The position numbers and the translations under genes are program-made. A model generated the notes under the pieces. The model was not told where the DNA came from, searched no databases, and saw only the letters and a program-made list of their open reading frames with translations. A stretch of DNA of 64,000 bases from CBFFRJ01 sp051486985 (lineage in GTDB: Bacteria; Pseudomonadota; Gammaproteobacteria; Enterobacterales; Enterobacteriaceae): NCBI RefSeq assembly GCF_051486985.1, contig NZ_JAHVDV010000008.1, positions 79,641 through 143,640 of the forward strand, given 5' to 3'. Of the stretch, positions 54,506 to 62,339 are shown in pieces (position 1 is the stretch's first letter; each line of letters opens with the position of its first letter).

Positions 54506-55120
54506 CTACACCGTGTAGCGTCCCGGACGATGGTTCATGGCAATAATGGAATTAAGGATCACGGCACCGACGATAGAAGCCGCGAGCATCGGCAGGCTCA
54601 CGAAGAACAGCGAGGCGGTCACGATGCAGGCATCCACTACCATCTGGAATTTGCCGGCACGGATGCCGCTTTTGTCCTGCAGATAGAGCGCGAGAATGTT
54701 AACCCCGCCAAGGCTCGCTTTGTGACGGAACAGCACCACGAAACCAATCCCCACCACAATGTTGCCAAACAGGGTGGCGTAATAGGGGTTGAGCTGATCG
54801 AAATGGATAAAGCGACCATGCAGATCGGAAAACAGCGATACCAGCGCGACGGCACAAAAGGTTTTTAACGTAAACTGCATTCCCATACGGCGAATAGAGA
54901 GCCAGTAAAAGGGCAGGTTAATCAGGAAAAACGCCACGCCGAACGGCAGATGGGTCGCGTAGTGGATCAAAAAGGCGATACCTGCGGTGCCGCCGGTAAG
55001 CGCGCCCGCCTGGCGGAACAGAATCACGCCAAAAGAGATCATCAGAGTGCCAAACAGCAGCGCCAGCGCATCTTCGAGCCAGGTATGAGCAAGTTTATTG
55101 GGGGTCAGGACGTTATCCAT
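54506..55120 (-). CDS. YitT/DUF161-type membrane protein
   Basis: 204 residues from ATG 55120 (MDNVLTPNKLAHTWLEDALA); a start 12 bases upstream is possible. Five hydrophobic segments, with the family phrase GGTAGIAFLIHYATHLPFGV near 45-65 and FRHKASLGGVNILALYLQDK near 130-150. YitT/YczE-like proteins are of unknown function, possibly transporters. It is co-directional with and just upstream of the TyrB-like gene, which suggests a link to amino or keto acid movement (inference). Confidence 0.75.
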   Translation of the reverse strand: MDNVLTPNKLAHTWLEDALALLFGTLMISFGVILFRQAGALTGGTAGIAFLIHYATHLPFGVAFFLINLPFYWLSIRRMGMQFTLKTFCAVALVSLFSDLHGRFIHFDQLNPYYATLFGNIVVGIGFVVLFRHKASLGGVNILALYLQDKSGIRAGKFQMVVDACIVTASLFFVSLPMLAASIVGAVILNSIIAMNHRPGRYTV

Positions 55121-55162
55121 AAGAAAGTACAATTCAACATTTGCTAAAGATAAGAAATATCC

Positions 55163-55178
55163 TGCAAAAAGTGCACCA
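55163..55178 (-). promoter_or_regulatory. Candidate sigma-54 promoter for the YitT/aminotransferase unit
   Basis: TGGTGCACTTTTTGCA on the minus strand has the GG-N10-GC spacing of -24/-12 elements and matches TGGCACGNNNNTTGCA at most positions. It lies 42 bp upstream of the gene start. A partly NtrC-like sequence, TGCACCA-N5-GGGCGCA, is at 55344-55362, but it overlaps the T-run of a possible terminator of the regulator gene. Confidence 0.4.
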
Positions 55179-55372
55179 GATTGGCATTCGGCGGGTATTG
55201 AGTGGTGTAAAAATAGACGGTGTCGAGGCTAACACCTTGAAATGTCGGAAAAGAGCAAAATGCATGTTCCGTGCATTATGCGAGCGATATACGGGCAAGG
55301 TGTGTGTGTAATGCCGGGGAGATGCATCAAATGGCCGCGTCAGTGCACCAAAAAAGGGCGCAATGCCCCAAA

Positions 55373-55852
55373 TCAGGGCATGGGGGCGTTACCGGGCATC
55401 AGTTGTCCGTTCTCTTTCAGGCGGTTTAACACCACTGAGGTTTTTAAATGCGCCACCCCTTTGTTTTGCGCAAGAATATGGCTGATGAGATAACTCAGCC
55501 CCGGGAGATCCGGAACCGCCACTTTCAGTAAATAATCCGCATCGCCGGTGGTTTTATACGCGTCGAGAATGGCGTCAACGTCACTGAGCATCCGGTGGAA
55601 ACTCTCCACGCACTCCTGGGTGTGATTAATCAGGCGCACTTCAATCAACCCGAGCATTTCAAGTCCTACCGCATCCGGCGCTAGGCGGGCGTGGTAGCCG
55701 AGAATAAGCTGCGCCTGCTCGAGCGCAATACGGCGGCGTGAGCACTGAGAGGCGGAGAGGCCAATCAAATCGCTCAGCTCCTGGTTGGTCAAACGGCCGT
55801 TGCCCTGCAGCAGCGTCAGAATTTTCAGATCAAAGTCATCAATGTTGTACAT
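55373..55852 (-). CDS. Lrp/AsnC-family transcriptional regulator
   Basis: 159 residues: helix-turn-helix LDLKILTLLQ-type start (DDFDLKILTLLQGNGRLTNQ, then LSASQCSRRRIALEQ) at about 1-55 and a RAM ligand domain to about 150 (TGDADYLLKVAVPDLPGLSY). Such proteins sense amino acids and control neighbouring metabolism, so the aminotransferase/YitT unit downstream on the same strand is the likely target. The specific orthologue is not recognised. Confidence 0.85.
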   Translation of the reverse strand: MYNIDDFDLKILTLLQGNGRLTNQELSDLIGLSASQCSRRRIALEQAQLILGYHARLAPDAVGLEMLGLIEVRLINHTQECVESFHRMLSDVDAILDAYKTTGDADYLLKVAVPDLPGLSYLISHILAQNKGVAHLKTSVVLNRLKENGQLMPGNAPMP

Positions 55853-55939
55853 GTGCGCCAGTACCGGAACGAGAGGGTGACTAACAGACTATCAGCTTTT
55901 TTGGCGTCGGGAAGCCCAACGCCTTCACCGCACGGGCTG

Positions 55940-56902
55940 TTACAGCGCCTTATGCAGATGGATAACGGTACGGGCGTTTGAAGCACTGGTTGCCAGAACG
56001 TCAATCACTCCCGTGCGCAGCGCGCCAAGAATGGCGGTGGCTTTGGTGCTTTCAGAGGCGATGGCAATCACGCAGGGGATAGCACGCAGCTGCTCAAGGC
56101 TCAGGCCAATGACCCTGTTGTTCATCACCGTATCGACCGGCGTACCTTTGATATTAAAAAAACTGTAGCCTGCAAGATCCCCCACTACGCCTTGCTCCTG
56201 ACGCGCCGTGATGATCTCCTGCGGCGTAAACCAGCCCAGTTGCACCATGAAGCTGTTTTCATTCATGTCTCCCAGGCCAATAATTGCCACATCCGCTTTG
56301 CTGGCCTGCTCAAGCGTGGCTTTTATCAACCGGTTCTGGATAAAGGCTTCGCGCAGCGCCGGGGTTTCAACATAGGCGGGGGCATAAAGGGTTTCACTAT
56401 GACCGTTAAATTTACGGGCGAGGTTACGGCTGATGTGATCAGCGTCGATTAACTGCCCGTCACGGGTGGTGCCGCCAATGCCGCAGATAAAGCGGCAGTT
56501 GCGTTCCGGGAAGATCCCTACATGATTAGCGACCGCCGCCACGTTGCGCCCCTGGCCCACGGCCACGGTCATCTCATTTTTCAGGATCGTCGCAAGGTAG
56601 TTGCTCACCAGGGCCGCTACCTGCTGGCGCTGTTCATCTTCATCATGGTGATCGAGGGCGATCAAGACCCGCTTCATATCAAAATTCTGAATGAACTGTT
56701 GTTCAATCTGTGAACTAAAGACCGGATGATATTTTACGTTGATCTCAACGATCCCTTCGTGGCGGGCTTTCTTCAACAGTCGGCCCACCTTGATGCGCGA
56801 GATCCCAAACCGTTGAGCAATTTCTTCCTGGGTCTGCTCCTGGTCGTAATACGCTACGGCTATTTCCGTCAGGAGTTCGTATTCAGAGTCGTGTTCAGCC
56901 AT
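55940..56902 (-). CDS. SorC/DeoR-type sugar-binding regulator
   Basis: 320 residues. N-terminal helix-turn-helix (YYDQEQTQEEIAQRFGISRI near 17-36, VGRLLKKARHEGIVEI) and a SorC sugar-phosphate-binding domain (about 60-315) with AVGQGRNVAAVANHV and GIGGTTRDGQLIDADHISRN. It is transcribed behind the isomerase gene and divergent from the pdxA2 operon. The repeated GAACATAT sequences in the divergent region are its probable operators. The effector is likely a phosphorylated four-carbon compound (inference). Confidence 0.88.
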   Translation of the reverse strand: MAEHDSEYELLTEIAVAYYDQEQTQEEIAQRFGISRIKVGRLLKKARHEGIVEINVKYHPVFSSQIEQQFIQNFDMKRVLIALDHHDEDEQRQQVAALVSNYLATILKNEMTVAVGQGRNVAAVANHVGIFPERNCRFICGIGGTTRDGQLIDADHISRNLARKFNGHSETLYAPAYVETPALREAFIQNRLIKATLEQASKADVAIIGLGDMNENSFMVQLGWFTPQEIITARQEQGVVGDLAGYSFFNIKGTPVDTVMNNRVIGLSLEQLRAIPCVIAIASESTKATAILGALRTGVIDVLATSASNARTVIHLHKAL

Positions 56903-56936
56903 CGCATTGTTTTTCCATTACCCGTACCCCCTAATA

Positions 56937-57731
56937 TTACTGTGCTTTCATGATAAAATCCTGCACAACGCGCTGCACAATTGCGCAATATCCCGCCGCT
57001 TCCCAGGCGGAGCGACCAATAAACAGACCGTCGATGTTCTCCTGCGATACCAGCGCCACGCAGTTTTGCAGGTTAACGCTACCGCCATAGAGCAGCGAAA
57101 TCTGCTGTCCCTCTTCCTGACCATAACGCTCACATAGTGCCGCCCGTAGCGCGTGATGGATCTCTGCGGCCTGCTCAGGGGATGCCGGGGTGCCCTGTTC
57201 GCCAATCGCCCAGATGGGTTCGTAGGCGATAAGCGTCCGTTTTGCCTGTTCCGCAGTAAGCCCGTAGAGGGCGATTTTCATCTGCCGCACTACGCTTTCT
57301 GCCGACACGCCCCACCGTTTCTCATCCGCGCTGTCGCCAATGCAGACCAGTGGACGCAGGCCGTGGCGCAAAGCGGTGTGGACTTTGGCATTGATTGCCG
57401 CGTCGGTTTCATTAAAAGCGCCACGCCGTTCAGAGTGCCCCATCTCCACCAGCGTCGCACCGGTCTCTGCAATCATGGCGGCGGAGATCTCTCCCGTCCA
57501 TGCACCCGCCTCCTCCTGATGCATATTCTGTGCACCCGTCAGGCAGGGTAAATCATGCTGTCGGAAAAACTCGCTGACCGGATGAATAGCCGTAAACGGC
57601 GGGATAAAAAATGGCTGTACAGCCGGGTGTAACAGCGGGGGGAGTTGGGTTGCCAGCGCATCGCAATATGCCAGAGCCTGCGACAGAGGTTTGTTCATTT
57701 TCCAGCTGGTGCCAATCATCAGGCGTTTCAT
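56937..57731 (-). CDS. Triose-phosphate isomerase paralogue (possible L-erythrulose-1-phosphate isomerase)
   Basis: 264 residues from ATG 57731 (MKRLMIGTSWKMNK); a TTG start nine codons upstream is less likely. Catalytic residues of TIM are kept: Lys in SWKMN, His in MGHSERRGAFNE and Glu in LIAYEPIWAIGEQGT; the phosphate loop LYGGSVN is present. It is clearly divergent from housekeeping TpiA, and paralogues in tetritol pathways (EryH, LerI) isomerise L-erythrulose 1-phosphate. Next to pdxA2 and an RpiB-like gene, either that role or recycling of DHAP is plausible. It is first in the leftward unit with the SorC regulator 34 bp behind. Confidence 0.82.
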   Translation of the reverse strand: MKRLMIGTSWKMNKPLSQALAYCDALATQLPPLLHPAVQPFFIPPFTAIHPVSEFFRQHDLPCLTGAQNMHQEEAGAWTGEISAAMIAETGATLVEMGHSERRGAFNETDAAINAKVHTALRHGLRPLVCIGDSADEKRWGVSAESVVRQMKIALYGLTAEQAKRTLIAYEPIWAIGEQGTPASPEQAAEIHHALRAALCERYGQEEGQQISLLYGGSVNLQNCVALVSQENIDGLFIGRSAWEAAGYCAIVQRVVQDFIMKAQ

Positions 57732-57795
57732 GTTTTTCTTCGCGTCCTTTTTTATCAATCAGTTAGATATCAGGTTATGCCCTGAAAAGAGCAGA

Positions 57796-57946
57796 TTGAA
57801 CATATATTCAGTAGTTGAACATATGTTAGATCACATTTTTTCGATCGAAAATAACACCTGATTTTTTTCTGTGATCGCCATCACTCCTCATCGATTACGC
57901 ATACGTTAGCCTAGTGTTCATATGATTTACTAGTGAACATATGAAC
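57796..57946. promoter_or_regulatory. Divergent control region with GAACATAT operators and a CRP site
   Basis: TTGAACATAT occurs at 57796-57805 and 57815-57824. GTTCATATG (57916-57924) and CATATGAAC (57938-57946) form a 9-bp inverted repeat 33 bp before pdxA2. A CRP site TGTGATCGCCATCACT lies at 57870-57885. Its layout suggests SorC-type control of both transcription units plus catabolite control. Confidence 0.7.
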
Positions 57947-57978
57947 GAACGAGTGTTTCATTACCGAGAGGTCCGACG

Positions 57979-58986
57979 ATGTCTGTAGATAAAAAACCCG
58001 TAGTAGCAGTCACTATTGGCGATCCTGCCGGGATTGGCCCGGAAATTACCGTCGCCACCCTGATGGATAAAAGCGTATACGACGAGTGCAAACCCTTTCT
58101 CATCGGCTCCGTCCCCATCGTTGAACGGGCAATGAAAATCCAGGGGTGCGATTTCCCCATCAACCGCATCACGCACCCCAGCCAGGCAAAATTTAGCTGG
58201 GGCACGCTGGATGTGCTGGAAACCGGTGAGTATGACTACGACAGCATCGTCTGGGGAAAAGTGCAGAAGCTGGCCGGGCAGATGTCACTGGATTATGTAA
58301 TGAAGTCCATTGAGCTTGGCATGGCAGGAGATATCGACGTGGTCTCAACCGCGCCGATTCATAAAGAGGCTATCAAGCTGGCGGGATGCAAGCTGCCGGG
58401 CCATACCGAAATTTACCAGGTGGAAACCCGGTCCGACTACGGCCTGACCATGTTCCACGTGCACAACCTGCGCGTTTTCTTCGTGAGCCGCCACATGGCG
58501 CTGAAAGATGCCTGTGATTACGCCAACAAGGAGCGTGTACTGGCCTGCGTGCAGCAGATCCATCATGAGTTTACCGCCCTGAACATCCAGAATCCGCGAA
58601 TTGCGGTGGCCGCGCTCAACCCGCACGGCTCTGATAATGGCCTGTTTGGTCATGAAGAGGCAGACAATCTGATCCCGGCGGTTAAAGCAGCCCAGCAGGA
58701 GGGCATCAATGCGATTGGCCCGGTCCCGGCCGACTCTGTTTTCCACCTCGGCAAACTTGGCAAATACGACGCCATTTTGTCGCTCTATCACGATCAGGGA
58801 CATATCGCCTGCAAGACCCTCGACTTTGAACGTTCCATCACTATTACCTTCGGCCTGCCGTTTATGCGCAGCTCCGTGGATCATGGTACGGCGTTCGACA
58901 TTGCCGGTACAGGCAAAGCAGGCACGGTCAGCATGCTGGAGTCCACGCTGGTTGCCGCGCGCTACTGGAAAATGAAACAGCATTAA
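57979..58986 (+). CDS. pdxA2: 4-phospho-D-threonate 3-dehydrogenase-type protein PdxA2
   Basis: 335 residues, PdxA family. GDPAGIGPEITVATLMD near the N-terminus, the metal-binding TGHTEIYQVET region near 139-149 and LNPHGSDNGLFGHEE are conserved. The PdxA2 branch oxidises 4-phospho-D-threonate or 4-phospho-D-erythronate with NAD and decarboxylates it to dihydroxyacetone phosphate. The partner DUF1537 kinase starts 27 bp downstream, the arrangement established for tetronate catabolism. Housekeeping PdxA acts in pyridoxal synthesis and is encoded elsewhere in E. coli. Confidence 0.88.
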   Translation: MSVDKKPVVAVTIGDPAGIGPEITVATLMDKSVYDECKPFLIGSVPIVERAMKIQGCDFPINRITHPSQAKFSWGTLDVLETGEYDYDSIVWGKVQKLAGQMSLDYVMKSIELGMAGDIDVVSTAPIHKEAIKLAGCKLPGHTEIYQVETRSDYGLTMFHVHNLRVFFVSRHMALKDACDYANKERVLACVQQIHHEFTALNIQNPRIAVAALNPHGSDNGLFGHEEADNLIPAVKAAQQEGINAIGPVPADSVFHLGKLGKYDAILSLYHDQGHIACKTLDFERSITITFGLPFMRSSVDHGTAFDIAGTGKAGTVSMLESTLVAARYWKMKQH

Positions 58987-59013
58987 GGCGTCTTGCATAC
59001 TGAGGGGCAGAGA

Positions 59014-60732
59014 ATGGAAAAACATCTGTTAATTAGTAAAGGAAGTAAGGGCTGGGGCGGGCCGTTAACGGTCACGCTCGGAGCGCCAAAAAAAATCGCC
59101 TATATCACGGGGGGCATTCGCCCCGCCGTGGTAGACCGTCTGAGTGAACTGACCGGCTGGCCGTCGGTCGATGTGTTCAAACACGGGGAACCGGCGGAAC
59201 ATGAAATGGGCATCATGGTTATCGACTGCGGCGGCACCTTGCGCTGCGGTCTCTATCCGAAACGCGGTATTCCGACCATCAACCTGCACCCCACGGGCAA
59301 AAGCGGCCCGCTGGCAGAGTACATCCATGAAGGCATCTACGTTTCCGGCGTCACGCCAGCCTGTATTGAGATGGTCTATCCGGCTGGGGAAGGCGGCAGG
59401 CTGGGGATTGTGGCTGACGACCTGACCGGCGCCACCACGGTGGGCGTGCTGCTGGCACGCAGCGGGCTGAAGACGGCCGCCTTTTTTGATACCGACTCCT
59501 TCGCCCGCAATGAAGTGGAATACCCGGCGATGGTCGTCAGCAGCGACAGTCGCCCGTTACCGAAAGCTGAAGCCCAGCAGCGGGTGAGCGCCGCCGTACA
59601 GCAACTGAAAGCCCGTGGCGCCCATTACTTCACCAAACGTATTGATACCACCCTGCGAGGTGGCATTGGCTACGAAATTGACGCCATGCTGGCGCTGTTG
59701 CCCCAGGAGACGGTTGCCGTAGTGGTGCCTGCGATGCCGCAGTCCCGCCGTATCCTGGTGGGGGGGTATTCGGTGATTGATTCGGTGGCGCTCTCCTGTA
59801 CCGATGTGGCGCGCGACGTCCGTACGCCGGTCACCGAGTCCTGGGTGCCGGGCCTGCTGGCGAATCAGACGCAACATGCTGTCGGGCATATTGCGCTGGC
59901 GCAGGTGATGCAGGGCAATGCGGTTATTCAGCAGCAGTTACAGGCGCGTCAGCAGGAAGGATCGCGGGTGATTGTGGTGGATGCCATTACCCTGGACGAC
60001 ATCAACGCCATTGCCAGGGCGGTGGTTGATCTGAACTGGAACGTGCTGGCGGTGGATCCGGGACCCTTTACCGAAAGCCTGGCGGCACACCGTGGCCTGA
60101 TGCGGGAAGAAAGACGTCCTGAGCAGCAGTCTTTAGCGCGCAGCGCCCAGCGCGGCTCGGTGGTGATCGTCGCCGGTAGTGCCACGCCGGTGACCAAAAA
60201 ACAGCTCAGCCATTTGATAGCCCACGACGATCGCGTGTGCCATATCCCGGTGGATGCGGAACTGCTGGTGGATCGTAAAAATGCCGCCGGGATCGAAATC
60301 AGCCGCATCGTACAACAGGCGCAGAAGTGCGTGACGGAACACAAAAACGCGCTCTTTGTCTTTGAATCGGCCCTGACCGGCAGGCTGCTCGATCTACGCG
60401 AAGAGGAGCAACGCTTTAACCTTGATCACGGTCAGGCGGCGGAGAATATTAATAAAGGGCTCGGCAGCATTGTTAAAGAGATCCTCAATTGCGCGCCGGA
60501 TGAAATTAAAGGTTTGTATATGACCGGCGGTGACACCATGGTCAACGTCCTGAAAGAACTGGGCGCGACCGGTATTGAGATGATTGATTATGTTATTCCG
60601 CAAACCGATATGGTCAGAATTATCGGTGGGGAATATGCCGGATTAGTCTGCGTGGGCAAAGGCGGATTAACCGGACCGGAAGATATTATTAGCACTATTG
60701 TTGAACATATTTATAAAGAATCACTGCAATAA
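59014..60732 (+). CDS. Fusion of glucitol-type PTS EIIB domain and DUF1537 four-carbon acid sugar kinase
   Basis: 572 residues from ATG 59014 (GAGGGGCAGAG upstream); ordinary DUF1537 kinases have about 420. Residues 1-115 follow the EIIB part of SrlE: KGWGGPL, VIDCGGTLRCGLYPKRGIPT (Cys72, Cys78), HPTGKSGPLAEYI and YVSGV. From about 130 the kinase begins with GIVADDLTGATTVGVLLARS, continues with TKRIDTTLRGGIGYEIDAML and ends with MTGGDTMVNVLKELGATGIE and VGKGGLTGPEDI. The kinase would phosphorylate D-threonate, D-erythronate or a relative for PdxA2. There is no membrane segment, so the EIIC part of SrlE has been replaced by a cytosolic kinase. The frame is uninterrupted. Confidence 0.9.
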   Translation: MEKHLLISKGSKGWGGPLTVTLGAPKKIAYITGGIRPAVVDRLSELTGWPSVDVFKHGEPAEHEMGIMVIDCGGTLRCGLYPKRGIPTINLHPTGKSGPLAEYIHEGIYVSGVTPACIEMVYPAGEGGRLGIVADDLTGATTVGVLLARSGLKTAAFFDTDSFARNEVEYPAMVVSSDSRPLPKAEAQQRVSAAVQQLKARGAHYFTKRIDTTLRGGIGYEIDAMLALLPQETVAVVVPAMPQSRRILVGGYSVIDSVALSCTDVARDVRTPVTESWVPGLLANQTQHAVGHIALAQVMQGNAVIQQQLQARQQEGSRVIVVDAITLDDINAIARAVVDLNWNVLAVDPGPFTESLAAHRGLMREERRPEQQSLARSAQRGSVVIVAGSATPVTKKQLSHLIAHDDRVCHIPVDAELLVDRKNAAGIEISRIVQQAQKCVTEHKNALFVFESALTGRLLDLREEEQRFNLDHGQAAENINKGLGSIVKEILNCAPDEIKGLYMTGGDTMVNVLKELGATGIEMIDYVIPQTDMVRIIGGEYAGLVCVGKGGLTGPEDIISTIVEHIYKESLQ

Positions 60733-60776
60733 AAAAACCCGGCATACGTTACGTTGTATGGGCGTTAGCTTTCCTC

Positions 60777-60856
60777 GCTCACCCCAGTTAATTACTGGCG
60801 TTAGCCTCCGAGGATTTGCTGCATCGTCGCCTGACAGCAACGCAACTTATTTAGGG
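60777..60856 (+). repeat. Short interspersed repeat, copy C (about 80 nt)
   Basis: CTCACCCCAGTTAATTACTG, CGTTAGCCTCCGAGG and GTCGCCTGACAGCAACGCAA follow the order of copies A and B, though more diverged. It fills much of the 207-bp gap between the kinase and the permease. The segment before it (AAAAAAACCCGGCATACGTT) shows no clear terminator. Confidence 0.5.
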
Positions 60857-60939
60857 TTAATAATAATATGCGACGCGAATAATTATTCGGGCAGTGCGTC
60901 GTGATTCATTCACTTCTGTATCCGTATGCGAGTTAACCT

Positions 60940-61956
60940 ATGAAGATCAATATATTTGAGAAAATGAATAAGGTGCCGGGTGGGTTGATTATTATTCCGC
61001 TGCTGGTGGCGATTCTTTTAAATACATTTGCCCCTCAGGTGTTAACCATCGGCGGCCCTACCACCGCGCTATTTAAAGCGGGTTCCAGCGCCATGATGGG
61101 GATATTTCTGTTGATTTGCGGCACCTCCATTAATATTCGCCAGGCAGGGCTGCCGCTGTACAAAGGTGCGGTACTGCTGATTTTAAAATGTATCGCCGGT
61201 GCGCTGGCGGTATGGGTGGTCGGCAGTATGTTTGGACCGGTGGGGTTCCTTGGGATCTCAACCCTGGCGTTCGTCGCCTGCCTGACCAGCTCCAACAGCT
61301 CGCTCTACATCGCGCTGTGCAGTAACTACGGTGACGCCAGCGACGCCGGGGCGATTTCGGTATTCTGTATAAAAGACGGCCCCTTCGTGACCATGATGGT
61401 GCTCGGGGTGAGCGGCCTGGCAAACATTCCGTTTGCGGCACTGCTGTCTATGCTTATCCCGCTGCTGATAGGCATGCTGTGGGGCAACCTTGATGAGCGC
61501 TTCAAGCAGCTTTGCGCCTCGGCCCAGCCGCTCATCATCATCATCATGTCCTTTGCGATTGGCGCAAACTCCAGCATTAACACGGTCTTTACCGCCGGTC
61601 TGTCCGGCATCGTGCTGGGGATCATCTCGGCGGTCACCGGCATCATTTTCTACTTCCTCTATAACCTGTTCCTGAAGAAGAAAACGGCGCTGGGGGCAGC
61701 ACTCGGCACCACCGCCGCCAGCTCCGCGCTTACGCCGGCGATGGTTGCCCAGGCGGACCCGTCGCTCGCTGTCTATGTGGACGCGGCCACCGCCCAGCTT
61801 GCCACCGCCAGTATCATCACCATGCTTACCGCCCCGGTGCTGGTGGCCTGGTTTGATAAACGCCTGAAGGCGCGTTCGCCGGTGGTAGAAGAGGTGCCGG
61901 GCGTGGAAGAAAAACCGCTGCCGCTCTCTTCGCCGGTCAGTAAAGGAAATAAATAA
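60940..61956 (+). CDS. KdgT-family permease, probable four-carbon acid sugar uptake
   Basis: 338 residues with about ten hydrophobic segments. It shows the KdgT pattern: an N-terminal KVPGGLIIIPLLVAILLNTF, GISTLAFVACLTSSNSSLYI and a Gly/Ala-rich late stretch ALGTTAASSALTPAMVAQAD. KdgT proteins import 2-keto-3-deoxygluconate by proton symport; in this operon the cargo is more likely a four-carbon acid such as threonate or erythronate (inference). The charged C-terminal tail is Pro/Glu-rich. TAA is followed directly by the ATG of the EIIA gene. Confidence 0.85.
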   Translation: MKINIFEKMNKVPGGLIIIPLLVAILLNTFAPQVLTIGGPTTALFKAGSSAMMGIFLLICGTSINIRQAGLPLYKGAVLLILKCIAGALAVWVVGSMFGPVGFLGISTLAFVACLTSSNSSLYIALCSNYGDASDAGAISVFCIKDGPFVTMMVLGVSGLANIPFAALLSMLIPLLIGMLWGNLDERFKQLCASAQPLIIIIMSFAIGANSSINTVFTAGLSGIVLGIISAVTGIIFYFLYNLFLKKKTALGAALGTTAASSALTPAMVAQADPSLAVYVDAATAQLATASIITMLTAPVLVAWFDKRLKARSPVVEEVPGVEEKPLPLSSPVSKGNK

Positions 61957-62325
61957 ATGTTATCGCCGTTGTACCAGCTGGACATAACCTTCGTGGGCGA
62001 GTTTGTTGCGCAATATTTAAAACAGGACAAATTAATATTATTTTCTGAAGCTGTTCCGCCAGATATTGCTGACTATTGTGCCGTCCATCGGTCTGGGGAA
62101 TTTCAGGATGTTTTATTACCCGGCCTTGCGTTAAAAATAAATACCACCCGCTACCGAATTACCGCCGTGGGTGAGGTGGCAACGGCGAATTTGAAACAGC
62201 TCGGTCATATTACGTTGAGTTTTGATGGCGCTATTGACGCCGAATTACCTGGCACGGTTCATCTCTGTGGACCGACGCCACAACAGATTCTCCCAGGGGA
62301 TAAGATTTTTATTTCTCGTGATTAA
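61957..62325 (+). CDS. Glucitol/sorbitol-type PTS EIIA (SrlB-like), orphan
   Basis: 122 residues, similar throughout to SrlB/GutA: YRITAVGEVATANLKQLGHI, TLSFDGAIDAELPGTVHLCG and a conserved His44 in YCAVHRSGEF, aligned with the phosphorylated His43 of E. coli SrlB. It would accept phosphate from HPr. No EIIC or separate EIIB lies in the window; the only glucitol-type EIIB is the N-terminal domain of the kinase two genes upstream. It begins immediately after the permease stop codon, with AAAGGA as ribosome-binding site. Confidence 0.88.
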   Translation: MLSPLYQLDITFVGEFVAQYLKQDKLILFSEAVPPDIADYCAVHRSGEFQDVLLPGLALKINTTRYRITAVGEVATANLKQLGHITLSFDGAIDAELPGTVHLCGPTPQQILPGDKIFISRD

Positions 62326-62339
62326 TTGAGGACACTGCT

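Noticed and set aside
55344..55362. NtrC binding site TGCACCA-N5-GGGCGCA
   Set aside because: The second half matches only five of seven and the A-run is better explained as the T-run of a terminator for the Lrp-type gene; kept only as a remark.
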